A stretch of DNA of 64,000 nt from Flavobacterium sp. NG2 (GCF_034119845.1 NZ_CP139420.1:3226001-3290000), one strand, 5' to 3'; positions 18,887-27,441 are shown, counted from the stretch's first letter. Notes: a model not told the origin generated them from the letters alone. Numbers and translations: made by a program.

Positions 18887-19024
18887 GGAACACGGATTTG
18901 AGAACTTATAGAAATTTGAATAATCTTATAAGATTCTTAAATAGGTTACTAGTACAAAAGATAACAAGTAAAGGATAATACCGATTTTTAAGATTTCTCC
19001 AATTTCTTAGATCTGTATTCCAAA
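18887..19024. repeat. Long eroded palindrome (about 40-base arms)
   Basis: The sequence starting GGAACACGGATTTGAG at 18887 aligns, with mismatches, to the reverse complement of the end of the gap (ending GATCTGTATTCC at about 19022). The 138-base element fills most of the gap between the phosphorylase and substrate-binding protein genes and is followed by a 14-A run directly before the ATG at 19035. Confidence 0.55.
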
Positions 19025-19034
19025 AAAAAAAAAA

Positions 19035-19886
19035 ATGACAACGATAAAAATAGCAGGCGTACCCGAACATTTCAATCTTCCTTGGCACTTAGCCATCGAC
19101 GACAAAGCATTCGAAAAACAAAATATTGATTTACAATGGACTGATGTTCCCGAAGGAACTGGCAAAATGTGCCAAATGTTACGTTCAGGAGAAACGGATA
19201 TTGCCGTAATCCTAACCGAGGGAATTGTCAAAGATATTAACGCTGGAAACCCGAGTAAAATTGTCCAAATTTATGTTGATTCGCCTTTAATTTGGGGGGT
19301 TCACGTAGGAGCCAATTCTAATTTTAAAACCATTGATGATTTAAAAAACACCAAAGCTGCTATTTCAAGGTTAGGTTCTGGCTCTCAATTGATGGCCTAT
19401 GTTAACGCGAATAATCAAGGTTGGGAAACCGATAATCTCCAATTTAAAATTGTAAATACCATAGATGGTGCTGTTGAAGCATTAACTAGCGGAACAGCAG
19501 ATTATTTCATGTGGGAACGTTTTATGACTAAACCTTTAGTTGACAAAGGTGTTTTTAGAAAAGTAGCAGACTGCCCTACTCCTTGGCCGTGTTTTGTGAT
19601 TGCGGTTCGTGAGGAAGTTTTAAACAGCCAACCCGAAATCATTCAAGCAATATTAAATACCATTAACCTAACAACGGCTAACTTTAAAGACATCCCTGGA
19701 ATTGATGAACTACTGGCTAAAAACTACCACCAAAAATTGGAAGACATTCAAGAATGGTTAGACCTAACCGAATGGTCTCAAAAAAATATTGAAGAAAATT
19801 TGTTAAACAATATTCAAAAACAGCTATTTCAACTTAAAATCATTGATAAAATAGGTACTTTTGAGCAAATTGTAAAAACGCTCTAG
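19035..19886 (+). CDS. Periplasmic-type substrate-binding protein without signal peptide
   Basis: The 283-residue protein has the NMT1/THI5- and SsuA-like fold. It begins at the first strand (TIKIAGVPEHFNLPWHLAID), followed by GETDIAVILTEGIVKDI and a hinge region (ISRLGSGSQLMAYVNANNQGW). Normal ABC-transporter receptors of this type have an export signal. Here the domain starts at residue 3 and there is no hydrophobic leader. No permease or ATPase gene is nearby. It may be a cytoplasmic ligand-binding protein or enzyme. The ligand is unknown. Confidence 0.75.
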   Translation: MTTIKIAGVPEHFNLPWHLAIDDKAFEKQNIDLQWTDVPEGTGKMCQMLRSGETDIAVILTEGIVKDINAGNPSKIVQIYVDSPLIWGVHVGANSNFKTIDDLKNTKAAISRLGSGSQLMAYVNANNQGWETDNLQFKIVNTIDGAVEALTSGTADYFMWERFMTKPLVDKGVFRKVADCPTPWPCFVIAVREEVLNSQPEIIQAILNTINLTTANFKDIPGIDELLAKNYHQKLEDIQEWLDLTEWSQKNIEENLLNNIQKQLFQLKIIDKIGTFEQIVKTL

Positions 19887-19907
19887 AAATTACCTTTTTA
19901 GGTTACT

Positions 19908-20840
19908 ATGATAAATTTTAAAAACATTTCGATTACTCAAATAAGACAGCGTCTTCAGGTAAAAAAACCTTGGGACGATGTGATTATTTTTGTTTTAAAT
20001 GTTTTTATAACTATTCCTTTATTTCTTATTGCTCACGAAAATTTAATTGAGCTCAACTGGGTTTTAAATCTAGATAGAATATTGATTTTCATTGGGATAA
20101 TACTCGTCATTCAGTTGGTTTTACGATTATTACGCACTATTATCATTATTTGTGTTTTTGTCTATATCTTGTTTTTATTCTATGGTACCCTCATTGGTAA
20201 TTACGGCTTCAATAGCATATACGAAGATTACAATTCGATGATATACACCATGTCTGACAATCCTTTTCCGCAAGATATCATTGTATCTAAGCTCTTACCC
20301 TTCCCTAACAAAACACTGATATTAAACGCAATAGAATACAAAAACCCAAAAGTCCGAAATTTTGCTATTATGGCCACTACCAAAAATTTCAAAAATATTC
20401 GTGGCTACTCGGATTACAGAACTATCATCCAATGTTTCGCCGTTTTTAAAGAAATCAACAAACGCTGGAACTACGTTAGTGACCCTAAAGACGGAGATTA
20501 CATTGCGACAGCAAGCGAATCCCTCAATTATTTTTCTGGAGATTGTGATGATCACTCGATTCTTATGGCGGCTTGTGTAAGAGCTATAGGAGGTACGCCA
20601 CGATTGATTCATACCAAAGGCCATATATATCCCGAAATCCTCATTGGCAAAATGAATGATTTAGAAACGGTAAATTTCTTGATTAAAAATATATTATTCT
20701 CAAAAGAAAGTTACCAAAAACAACTGCATTACCATATCGACGAGCGCAACCAAATTTGGCTAAACTTAGACTATACCGCTGATTATCCCGGTGGTCCATT
20801 TTTATCTGAAGAAGTACTTGGTGCTTTGACCTTAAACTAA
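19908..20840 (+). CDS. Membrane protein with transglutaminase-like domain
   Basis: The 310-residue protein has two to three transmembrane helices between residues 25 and 95. A transglutaminase-like domain follows at about residues 165-300. The papain-type triad is C213 (FSGDCDDHS), H239 (TKGHIYPE) and an Asp near 293 (LDYTADYPG). It may act as a cysteine protease or amidase rather than a cross-linker. It starts 21 bases after the substrate-binding protein gene, so they may form an operon. A bidirectional terminator follows. Confidence 0.78.
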   Translation: MINFKNISITQIRQRLQVKKPWDDVIIFVLNVFITIPLFLIAHENLIELNWVLNLDRILIFIGIILVIQLVLRLLRTIIIICVFVYILFLFYGTLIGNYGFNSIYEDYNSMIYTMSDNPFPQDIIVSKLLPFPNKTLILNAIEYKNPKVRNFAIMATTKNFKNIRGYSDYRTIIQCFAVFKEINKRWNYVSDPKDGDYIATASESLNYFSGDCDDHSILMAACVRAIGGTPRLIHTKGHIYPEILIGKMNDLETVNFLIKNILFSKESYQKQLHYHIDERNQIWLNLDYTADYPGGPFLSEEVLGALTLN

Positions 20841-20841
20841 A

Positions 20842-20871
20842 AAAGTCCCACATCAAAAGATGTGAGACTTT
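20842..20871. terminator. Bidirectional terminator between convergent genes
   Basis: AAAGTC-C-CACATC pairs with GATGTG-A-GACTTT around an AAAA loop. It lies two bases beyond the transglutaminase-like gene and 38 bases beyond the convergent aldolase gene. Confidence 0.75.
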
Positions 20872-20908
20872 AATAAATCTATAAAAATATAATTTCTAGT
20901 ATCTAGAA

Positions 20909-21565
20909 TTATTTATTTCCTTTTTCGAAATCAGCAACAAACTGCGCTAATCCAATATCCGTTAAAGGGTGTTTCAACAATCCGTAAATTGCAGATAATG
21001 GTCCAGTCATCACATCAGCACCAATTTTTGCACAGTTTACAATGTGCATCGTGTGGCGTACAGAAGCTGCCAAAATCTCAGTTTCGTAACCGTAGTTATC
21101 GTAAATCTCTCTAATTTCTTGAATCAAGTTCAATCCATCAGTCGAAACATCATCCAAACGACCAATAAATGGAGATACATAAGTCGCTCCAGCCTTAGCA
21201 GCCAATAACGCTTGACCTGCAGAGAATACTAAAGTTACATTCGTTTTAATACCTCTATCAGAGAAATATTTTGCAGCTTTTACACCTTCTTTAGTCATTG
21301 GTAATTTCACAACGATTTGATCATGTAATTCAGCCAATTCTTCTCCTTCTTTCACCATTCCTTCAAAGTCCAAAGCATTCACTTCAGCACTTACATCACC
21401 TTCCACAAGATTACAGATATCCACATAATGCTTTAAAATATTGTTTTTCCCTGTGATACCTTCTTTGGCCATCAATGATGGATTTGTAGTTACACCATCC
21501 AAAACACCTAATTCTTGCGCTTCTTTAATCTGAGCTAAATTAGCCGTGTCAATAAAAAATTTCAT
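20909..21565 (-). CDS. fsa: Fructose-6-phosphate aldolase / small transaldolase
   Basis: The 218-residue TalC/FSA-type TIM barrel begins [16 protein letters not shown]. It contains [13 protein letters not shown], the Schiff-base lysine in [13 protein letters not shown] near residue 87, and [25 protein letters not shown]. Family members either cleave fructose-6-phosphate or work as transaldolase. The GQALLA segment resembles the FSA form, but the distinction rests on a few residues and I would not insist on it. It is convergent with the upstream plus-strand cluster. Confidence 0.88.
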   Translation of the reverse strand: MKFFIDTANLAQIKEAQELGVLDGVTTNPSLMAKEGITGKNNILKHYVDICNLVEGDVSAEVNALDFEGMVKEGEELAELHDQIVVKLPMTKEGVKAAKYFSDRGIKTNVTLVFSAGQALLAAKAGATYVSPFIGRLDDVSTDGLNLIQEIREIYDNYGYETEILAASVRHTMHIVNCAKIGADVMTGPLSAIYGLLKHPLTDIGLAQFVADFEKGNK

Positions 21566-21597
21566 ACTTATCTATTTATATTAATTGTCTCCTACTT

Positions 21598-21716
21598 TGG
21601 GCGTGCCCCTTCGTAAAAACTACGGGTCGGGCTATTCGTTACAAGTCCTCGTATTATTCCGCTATCGCTACATAATACTGTGGGCTTTCCACTACTATCC
21701 CTCACTCATTCTCTTA
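21598..21716. repeat. Flavobacterial intergenic repeat, diverged family A-like
   Basis: The stretch GGGCGTGCCCC ... GGGTCGGGCTATTCG ... GGGCTTTCCACTACTATCCCTCAC is GC-richer than its surroundings. An AGTCCTCGTATTATT segment is partly mirrored by CATAATACTG. The order of conserved flanks around a variable middle recalls family A, but sequence identity to it is low. It lies upstream of fsa. Confidence 0.45.
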
Positions 21717-21756
21717 ATCCAGTTTTTGTTTCCAAAAAACAATGCAAATTTACAGT

Positions 21757-22866
21757 TTAAAATCTAAATTTAGCACCAAGAGCCAAATCAATTCTCCATA
21801 AATTCTCCTTTTCATCCTCTTTAAATGTTATTTTTTCAGAACTACCATCAGCATAATTCACAGTAACTTTATTCAAAACAGCTCCCACAAAATTAACTTG
21901 AGGACCAACCAAAAAACTCGGACTTATTCTAAAATGATAGCCAAAACCACCAACAATTCCCAAATTACCTCCTTTTATAGTCATTCTATTTCCTGAGAAA
22001 GAGGCTATATCTTTATAGCTCATATACCCCAAAGCCAATTCCATAGTTCCTTCACCTACTCGAGCATTTTGACCTTCAGTAAAAAGAAATGAAGCCCCTA
22101 TAAATTGAATTGCAATAGCATCAGAAATAGTCCCCGTCCAAACAGAGCCATCACCAAATTCCATCGTTTGATTTGATAAAGAGCCACTAGATTTATGAAC
22201 ATTATACTTGAATCCAAATCCAGTATTTTCGTCTTTCATATAATAAGCCGTCAATTCGTAACCTAAACCTGATTTCAATTTTTTGATATATGCTTTTTGT
22301 TCGGCAGAGGTATTATCTGGCGTTTTTGCTACCCTAAAACTAGGCCCCACATTAGCAATCACAACAAATTTTGAAGCTTTATCTTTTTTAAGAGTTCCGT
22401 TTGTTGTTGTTTCTGTTACAGTACTAGGTTCACCATTTTCAATACGCTTATTTGCTACAAAATCGTTTGTTTCTGTTTGTATTGGTCTTGAAATATTTAA
22501 ACTGTTCTTCAAACTATCAATATCCTCTACAAACAACAAATCAGCTTTAAATCTATGACAAGAGCTTCCATAAAGACTTGGATAAATATGCTTTGTTATA
22601 CGTAAAGCATTGGCACCATTTTTTAAAGCTTCATTTTTAAGTAAATTGATCATTAGGTTGTACCCACAATTTACAGTAAAACCAGAGTCACCCGCTTGAG
22701 TCTCCCCTATCTTTTTATATTTTGTATTTATAGTCGTATTTTCAGGAATAACAACAACTTCTTTGATAAAGCTTGCTTTTTCTTGTTTTTCAACAATAGA
22801 GGTTTTTATTTTTGGAGAACAAGAAAGTAGAAAGCAAGAAATAAAAATGAAATAAAACTTATTCAT
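21757..22866 (-). CDS. Lipoprotein with N-terminal globular domain and C-terminal barrel-like domain
   Basis: The 369-residue protein starts with a lipoprotein signal (MNKFYFIFISCFLLSCSPK; lipobox LLSC). Residues 30-110 form a small domain (TKYKKIGETQAGDSGF ... GYNLMINLLKNEALKNGANALRI) like those found in DUF4156/YbjQ-type lipoproteins. From about residue 165 to the end alternating strands resemble an outer-membrane barrel (GPSFRVAKTP; GFGFKYNVHKSSG), finishing in WRIDLALGAKFRF with a terminal Phe. A lipid anchor plus a barrel is unusual. Function unknown. Confidence 0.6.
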   Translation of the reverse strand: MNKFYFIFISCFLLSCSPKIKTSIVEKQEKASFIKEVVVIPENTTINTKYKKIGETQAGDSGFTVNCGYNLMINLLKNEALKNGANALRITKHIYPSLYGSSCHRFKADLLFVEDIDSLKNSLNISRPIQTETNDFVANKRIENGEPSTVTETTTNGTLKKDKASKFVVIANVGPSFRVAKTPDNTSAEQKAYIKKLKSGLGYELTAYYMKDENTGFGFKYNVHKSSGSLSNQTMEFGDGSVWTGTISDAIAIQFIGASFLFTEGQNARVGEGTMELALGYMSYKDIASFSGNRMTIKGGNLGIVGGFGYHFRISPSFLVGPQVNFVGAVLNKVTVNYADGSSEKITFKEDEKENLWRIDLALGAKFRF

Positions 22867-22883
22867 AAAATTAAAATAAGAGG

Positions 22884-23687
22884 TTACAACTTATAATGGT
22901 TCATTAGCATTTTTTCATACAAAGTGTCTGGTAAAATGCGTTTCAACACAATCGAAAACTTTTGCATAAACGCCCCAACCTTATAATGAACTCTAGCTTT
23001 AGGCGCTTGAATAATTTTATAAACAGCAACTGCCATGTCTAGTGGATTACTACCATTATCAACATGTTCATCCATTGTTCTTAGCATCTCTCCATAAACT
23101 TTCTCATATGAAGAACCTTTGATTATAGGAGCATGATAACGTCCCGATGCGATATTAGTAGCAAAATCTCCAGGGGCAACATTGGTAATTTGAATACCAA
23201 ATTGTTTCACTTCCATTCGCAAAGCTTCCGTTATCAATTCCAAAGCACCTTTGGAAGCCGAATAAACCGAGCGATAGGGCAATCCCATATACCCCGCAAT
23301 TGAGGTTACATTAATAATCAAACCCGACTTTTGAGCACGCATTTGTGGTAAAGCGGCTTTCATCACTTCGATTGGGCCAAAGAAATTAGTTTCAAAGTTA
23401 TTTTTAATCTCCTCTGTTGGAATTTCTTCGAGCGGACCTGTAATTCCAACACCTGCATTATTTATCACAACATCGATTCGACCAGAGCGACTTATCACTT
23501 CATTAACAGCCGCTTGAATAGTGTCTACTTTACGAACATCCAAAGCTAGCAGGGGAAAGATAGCATCAGTAATTCGTTCTGGATTACGACTCGTACCATA
23601 AACGGTAAATCCTTTTTGGTGCAAAAACTCGCCAATTGATTTCCCAATTCCCGAAGAGCCGCCTGTAATTAATACTACTTTACTCAT
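22884..23687 (-). CDS. Short-chain dehydrogenase/reductase
   Basis: The 267-residue classical SDR carries the cofactor motif TGGSSGIGKSIG near residue 7 and NNAGVG near 83. The catalytic Ser is in NVTSIAGYMG near 130, followed by YxxxK in YSASKGALEL near 145. The RNPERI segment after strand 2 (TSRN) suggests NADP(H). The substrate is not evident. The C-terminal tail (KVGAFMQKFSIVLKRILP) resembles SDRs acting on lipids or sterols. It lies just upstream of the lipoprotein gene on the same strand, with a 17-base gap. Confidence 0.88.
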   Translation of the reverse strand: MSKVVLITGGSSGIGKSIGEFLHQKGFTVYGTSRNPERITDAIFPLLALDVRKVDTIQAAVNEVISRSGRIDVVINNAGVGITGPLEEIPTEEIKNNFETNFFGPIEVMKAALPQMRAQKSGLIINVTSIAGYMGLPYRSVYSASKGALELITEALRMEVKQFGIQITNVAPGDFATNIASGRYHAPIIKGSSYEKVYGEMLRTMDEHVDNGSNPLDMAVAVYKIIQAPKARVHYKVGAFMQKFSIVLKRILPDTLYEKMLMNHYKL

Positions 23688-23751
23688 GATGTTACCTATT
23701 ATATATGGACATTACTTTTAAAACTAAGTTTTATATACTAAAATGAAATTC

Positions 23752-23806
23752 ACCATTAAGAAATTAAGAGTCATTAAGGCTTAATTTTTCTTAACTTCTT
23801 AATGGT
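23752..23806. repeat. Palindromic intergenic element
   Basis: ACCATTAAGAAATTAAGA (23752-23769) and TCTTAACTTCTTAATGGT (23789-23806) are complementary in 17 of 18 positions around a 19-base loop. It is located between the SDR start and the SRP RNA terminator. Confidence 0.7.
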
Positions 23807-23942
23807 TAAAATTCTTATTATTTACAAAATGAAAAATGTTTATAATTCTAAACATTTAATCCGTTCGAGATAAACCTTAATTTCAAAACGTCCAAAAATA
23901 AAAAAATCTTCCCTATGGAAGACTACGTTTGTGTTATTAAAA

Positions 23943-24040
23943 AAAAGGCAAGCGACCTACATCGCACCGCTCAACCACGTACCCTTGCTATGTTCCCATC
24001 CTGGGGGAGTCTGCAGGAGCTGGTCGTGTAGGACTTGCCG
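23943..24040 (-). ncRNA. ffs: Signal recognition particle RNA (small bacterial 4.5S type)
   Basis: On the minus strand the transcript begins CCGGCAAGTCCTAC and ends GTAGGTCGCTTGCC, which pair to close a long hairpin. The apex has the SRP domain IV signature: CAGG, ATG, the GGAA tetraloop, CAT, AGCA, with the AAGGGT side following. These are the conserved Ffh-binding internal loops. A run of eight T (plus-strand 23939-23946) terminates it. The RNA, about 98 nucleotides, targets nascent membrane proteins with Ffh. A reading frame that crosses it on the plus strand is spurious. Confidence 0.9.
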
Positions 24041-24043
24041 GTG

Positions 24044-24073
24044 CAAATATACAATCTTTTTATATTTTTGCAA
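24044..24073 (-). promoter_or_regulatory. Promoter of the SRP RNA gene
   Basis: On the minus strand TTG (24071-24073) is followed by exactly 19 bases and TATATTTG (24044-24051), a full match to the Bacteroidota -33/-7 consensus. The RNA start is expected four to five bases downstream, near 24040. It is the clearest promoter in the window. Confidence 0.85.
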
Positions 24074-24128
24074 GACCTTTGTGCTCTTAAAAATAACATT
24101 GTATATTGGCCTCACTAATTTTTTAAAA

Positions 24129-25178
24129 ATGAAAAAACATAACTTACTATATGTCATTTTATTAGGAATAACTTTTTCTAATTGTGGTGGCAAAAAAAAA
24201 GGTGAAAATTCTATATTTACTTTTGATTCTGCTCAATTTGCAGCTCATTACATGCCAGAAGAACAAATAGAATTGGGTGTTTTAAACCCAAAATCCAAAG
24301 AAATTGACAGTATTATTTACTTTGTGAATGATATAAAAGTAGGAACTACTAAAGGTAGTAGCAAACTTCCATTTGAACTTAAAAATCAAAAATTAGGTTA
24401 CCAAAACCTAAAAGCCTTAGTTTATTATGAAGGAGAAAATGCCGAAGCTACCGCTAGAATCGAATTAGTTTCGAATGTTACACCTAAATTATTAAAATAT
24501 AAAGTCATTAATACGTATCCTCATGATACGGCTGCCTTTACTGAAGGATTAGAATTCTATAAAGACACTCTTTATGAAAGTACTGGTTTGAAAGGAAAAT
24601 CGTTTTTACGTAAATACGACTACAAAACAGGAAAAGTATACAAGCAAGTTGATTTAGATCCACAATATTTTGGAGAAGGAACCACAATTTTAAATGATAA
24701 AATCTACCAATTGACTTGGCAAGAAAAAACAGGTTTTATCTACAACGCAAACACCATGAAATTAGAAAAGACTTTTACTTTCGATAAAGACATTGAAGGT
24801 TGGGGAATGACTAATGACGGGAAAAACATCTATCAATCTGATGGAACAGAGAAAATTTGGACGACAAACCCTGAAAATCAAAAGCAAATCAGCTATATTA
24901 ATGTGTATTCAGGGACTTCCAAAATTAAAGCTATCAATGAACTCGAATGGATTAACGGGAAATTCTACGTCAACGTTTGGCAAAAAGATGCCATTGCAGT
25001 TGTCAACCCTGAAACTGGTTCTGTAGAAGGAATTTTGGATTTATCAGGTTTGCGCAAATCATTAAACGTTACAGCAGATGATGTACTCAATGGAATAGCC
25101 TATAATCCTAAAACCAAAACTATATTTGTAACTGGGAAAAACTGGGATAAATTATTTGAAATCACGGTTTCAGAATAA
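24129..25178 (+). CDS. Glutaminyl-peptide cyclotransferase, plant/bacterial propeller type, lipoprotein
   Basis: The ATG at 24129 is chosen because it begins a lipoprotein signal (MKKHNLLYVILLG, Cys in FSNCGG). A longer frame upstream would run through the SRP RNA. The 349-residue product has an extra N-terminal beta domain (to about residue 115) and then the Glu_cyclase_2 five-bladed propeller. Motifs are YPHDTAAFTEGLEF, YESTGLKGKS, GWGMTNDGKNIYQSDGTE and NELEWINGKFYVNVW. It converts N-terminal glutamine to pyroglutamate on exported proteins. It probably faces the periplasm. Confidence 0.88.
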   Translation: MKKHNLLYVILLGITFSNCGGKKKGENSIFTFDSAQFAAHYMPEEQIELGVLNPKSKEIDSIIYFVNDIKVGTTKGSSKLPFELKNQKLGYQNLKALVYYEGENAEATARIELVSNVTPKLLKYKVINTYPHDTAAFTEGLEFYKDTLYESTGLKGKSFLRKYDYKTGKVYKQVDLDPQYFGEGTTILNDKIYQLTWQEKTGFIYNANTMKLEKTFTFDKDIEGWGMTNDGKNIYQSDGTEKIWTTNPENQKQISYINVYSGTSKIKAINELEWINGKFYVNVWQKDAIAVVNPETGSVEGILDLSGLRKSLNVTADDVLNGIAYNPKTKTIFVTGKNWDKLFEITVSE

Positions 25179-25200
25179 TAAAATACATTCGCAAAAAGTA

Positions 25201-25227
25201 AATGGGGCTATTAGGCCCCATTTTTTA
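25201..25227 (+). terminator. Rho-independent terminator after the glutaminyl cyclase gene
   Basis: AATGGGGC and GCCCCATT form an eight-pair stem around TATTAG, followed by TTTTTT. It lies 22 bases beyond the stop codon. Confidence 0.8.
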
Positions 25228-25236
25228 TTTTAAGTA

Positions 25237-25704
25237 TTATTGTCCGCAATCAACTTTTGTGAACTTATATTTTACATTATCAAAATCGATTGGTGATTTT
25301 TTATCAAAATAGGATTTCCCCAAGTAGACTTCTATTTTTCCATTACCCAGAATAAGGGTGTCACCTTTTTTTAAAATGGCAATTGGATTTTTAAACATTT
25401 CTTTATCATTCTTGTCATGCATAAAAGAATAATCAGCATACAAAGTATCGCCATGAAATTCTCCAGAAAATTCTCCATCGTTATTTGGTTCTTCAGAAAA
25501 CTTCATGAGCATTGTTCCTGTAATTTTTTCGTCTTTCAATGTGTTAATTGTCAAATCAATCGTATCGTTTTCATACAAAGCTTGATAACACTCTACACTA
25601 ACTGGTAGTTTAGCTTCCATTTTAGCTTTTTCTTTTTCTTCATTTTTACAACTTGTGAATCCAATAAAAACAACCATTACACAATAAATCCCTATTTTTT
25701 TCAT
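25237..25704 (-). CDS. Small lipoprotein of unknown function
   Basis: The 155-residue protein has a lipoprotein signal (MKKIGIYCVMVVFIGFTSCKNEE; lipobox FTSC) followed by a lysine/glutamate-rich linker. The mature part is beta-rich with repeated Asp/Glu-Thr strands (YENDTIDLTINTLKDEKITG; EFSGEFHGDTLYADYSF). It looks like a small calycin- or META-type domain. I do not recognise the family. It is convergent with the glutaminyl cyclase gene across the terminator. Confidence 0.65.
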   Translation of the reverse strand: MKKIGIYCVMVVFIGFTSCKNEEKEKAKMEAKLPVSVECYQALYENDTIDLTINTLKDEKITGTMLMKFSEEPNNDGEFSGEFHGDTLYADYSFMHDKNDKEMFKNPIAILKKGDTLILGNGKIEVYLGKSYFDKKSPIDFDNVKYKFTKVDCGQ

Positions 25705-25916
25705 AATACTACTTTTTTATAATTTACTACTAATTAGTTACAATATGGCCTACTAATTTACAAAATAATTATCGATTTTAATAATACTCTTACATATACT
25801 TAACAAAACAATAAACATTTGAACTTAAAAAAAATTAATAATGCAATGCAACACATTTGGCTTACCCTTAATAATTCCACAATAAATAACTTCCACATTA
25901 AACCTAAAACGACTAC

Positions 25917-25989
25917 TCTACCCCTGATAGAAACGGCATCCTCTTGTGTGGCGATAGCAAACACAAGAGATAGAGTGGATAGCAGGGCG
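25917..25989 (+). repeat. Family A hairpin element, copy 3
   Basis: Arms: CTACCCCTGATAGAAACGG, CATCCT, and after the stem AGATAGAGTGGATAGCAGGG. The central stem CTCTTGTGT / ACACAAGAG differs completely from copy 4 (poly-T/A) and copy 7 (CTCTAGCTCCG), yet is perfectly self-complementary. Confidence 0.75.
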
Positions 25990-26050
25990 ATACGCAATAA
26001 ATAACCTAATCTAGTGGTCCAAAATAGACTCATACTTTCCTTCTTTTCAC

Positions 26051-26082
26051 TTGCTTATTCCAACTATTAATTGTTATTTTTG
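26051..26082 (+). promoter_or_regulatory. Promoter of the Gfo/Idh/MocA gene
   Basis: TTG (26051-26053) is followed after 21 bases by TATTTTTG (26075-26082), matching TAnnTTTG. The start codon is 17 bases downstream, which leaves a leader of about a dozen bases. Confidence 0.6.
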
Positions 26083-26098
26083 TACAAACTACAACATT

Positions 26099-27064
26099 AT
26101 GCTTAAAATTGGAGTATTAGGTGCTGGGCATCTTGGAAAAATACATTTAAGACTATTACAACAATCTGAAAAATATGAATTAGTTGGTTTTTACGACCCT
26201 AATCAAGAGCATGCTGAGAAGATTTCAGCTGAATTTGGATACAAACACTTCACTACTATAAATTCATTAATCCATGCCGTAGATGTTATTGATATTGTGA
26301 CTCCTACACTTTCGCATTACAAATGTGCGAGAGCTGCTATCAAGTCAGGAAAACATGTTTTTATTGAAAAACCTATTTCGAATACCGTTGAAGAAGCCGA
26401 AGAAATTATAGCACTTGCTAAGGAATACAATGTCAAAGGTCAAGTAGGACATGTGGAACGTTTTAATCCTGCATTTATCGCTACCAAAGACATGATTGAA
26501 AACCCAATGTTTATTGAAACACACCGTTTGGCAGAGTTCAATCCTCGTGGTACCGATGTACCCGTGGTTCTTGACTTGATGATTCACGACATTGATGCGA
26601 TTTTGAGTGTGGTGAATTCGCCTGTAAAAAGCGTTTCGGCTAGTGGTGTATCCGTAATTAGTGAAACGCCAGATATTGCCAATGCTCGTATCGAGTTTGA
26701 AAACGGTTGTGTAGCCAACTTAACGTCAAGCCGAATTTCGTTGAAAAACATGCGTAAAACACGTTTTTTCCAGAAAGACGCTTATATTTCTGTAGATTTC
26801 TTGGAGAAAAAATGTGAGGTAGTCAAAATGAAAGATGCACCTGAAGTACCAGGCGATTTTGACATGATTTTACAAAATGCCGAAGGTGTGAAAAAACAAA
26901 TCTATTTCTCTAATCCTAGTGTAAGTCAAAATAACGCTATATTGGATGAATTAGAAACTTTTGGCGATGCTATCAACAACGACACTACTCCTATTGTGAC
27001 GCTAGAGCAAGCTACAAACGCTTTGAGAGTGGCGTACCAAATTATTGATTGCTTTAAGAAGTAA
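26099..27064 (+). CDS. Gfo/Idh/MocA-family oxidoreductase
   Basis: The 321-residue NAD(P)-dependent dehydrogenase starts MLKIGVLGAGHLGKIH. A longer frame upstream overlaps the promoter, so the ATG at 26099 was used. The Rossmann domain spans residues 1-120 and contains the family's EKP motif in GKHVFIEKPIS near 87. The substrate domain holds the catalytic-site segment GHVERFNPAF and DLMIHDIDAIL, with the conserved His. Members act on sugars, inositols or related polyols; the substrate is unknown here. Confidence 0.85.
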   Translation: MLKIGVLGAGHLGKIHLRLLQQSEKYELVGFYDPNQEHAEKISAEFGYKHFTTINSLIHAVDVIDIVTPTLSHYKCARAAIKSGKHVFIEKPISNTVEEAEEIIALAKEYNVKGQVGHVERFNPAFIATKDMIENPMFIETHRLAEFNPRGTDVPVVLDLMIHDIDAILSVVNSPVKSVSASGVSVISETPDIANARIEFENGCVANLTSSRISLKNMRKTRFFQKDAYISVDFLEKKCEVVKMKDAPEVPGDFDMILQNAEGVKKQIYFSNPSVSQNNAILDELETFGDAINNDTTPIVTLEQATNALRVAYQIIDCFKK

Positions 27065-27080
27065 AACACTTATAATTTTT

Positions 27081-27441
27081 AAACACATAGAAACATAGAA
27101 AAAAAGGAGAAGATAGATCAATTCATTGATTCACATAGCTATGTGTACCTATCCAAAAGTAAAACGCCTTTTTTAAGACTCAAAAAAAACTATATCTCTA
27201 TGTGTTTAAAAAAAACATAGAAACATAGAGACAAAGAAGAAGATAGATTAATTCATTGACTCACATAGCTATGAGTTACTATCCAAAAGTAAAACGCCTT
27301 TTTTAAGACTCAAAAAAAATATAGAAACATAGAGACAAAGAAGAAGATAGATTAATTCATTGACTCACATAGCTATGTGTTACTATCCAAAAGTAAAACG
27401 CCTTTTTTAAGACTCAAAAAAACTATGTCTCTATGTGTTTA
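27081..27441. repeat. Tandem array of three nested palindromic elements
   Basis: Three copies occupy 27081-27208, 27211-27320 and 27321-27441. A full copy begins AAACACATAGAAACATAGA and ends TCTCTATGTGTTT, its reverse complement. It contains the perfect inner palindrome CACATAGCTATGTG and the constant block CCAAAAGTAAAACGCC with TTTTTTAAGACTC. Copy two has CATAGCTATGAG and lacks the right outer arm, as if two units had recombined. Inner motifs are spaced about 130 and 105 bases. A related single copy follows the next gene (28384-28545). Confidence 0.85.

Larger units (their letters stand above)
25705..26098. other. Intergenic gap holding a family A element and a promoter
   Basis: This gap carries no gene. 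A family A hairpin lies at 25917-25989 and a good Bacteroidota promoter at 26051-26082. A short plus-strand frame through the repeat is not credible. Confidence 0.6.

Noticed and set aside
21585..21767. Plus-strand frame of 60 codons upstream of fsa
   Set aside because: It is contained in an intergenic repeat and has no recognisable protein character.
23931..24128. N-terminal extension of the glutaminyl cyclase frame
   Set aside because: It is translated through the SRP RNA gene and its promoter on the opposite strand. The lipoprotein signal starts at 24129.
25819..26004. Plus- and minus-strand short frames upstream of the Gfo/Idh gene
   Set aside because: Both are translations of a family A element.
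27081..27441. Possible CRISPR array
   Set aside because: Repeats are over 100 bases, nested palindromes with no unique spacers, and no cas gene is near.
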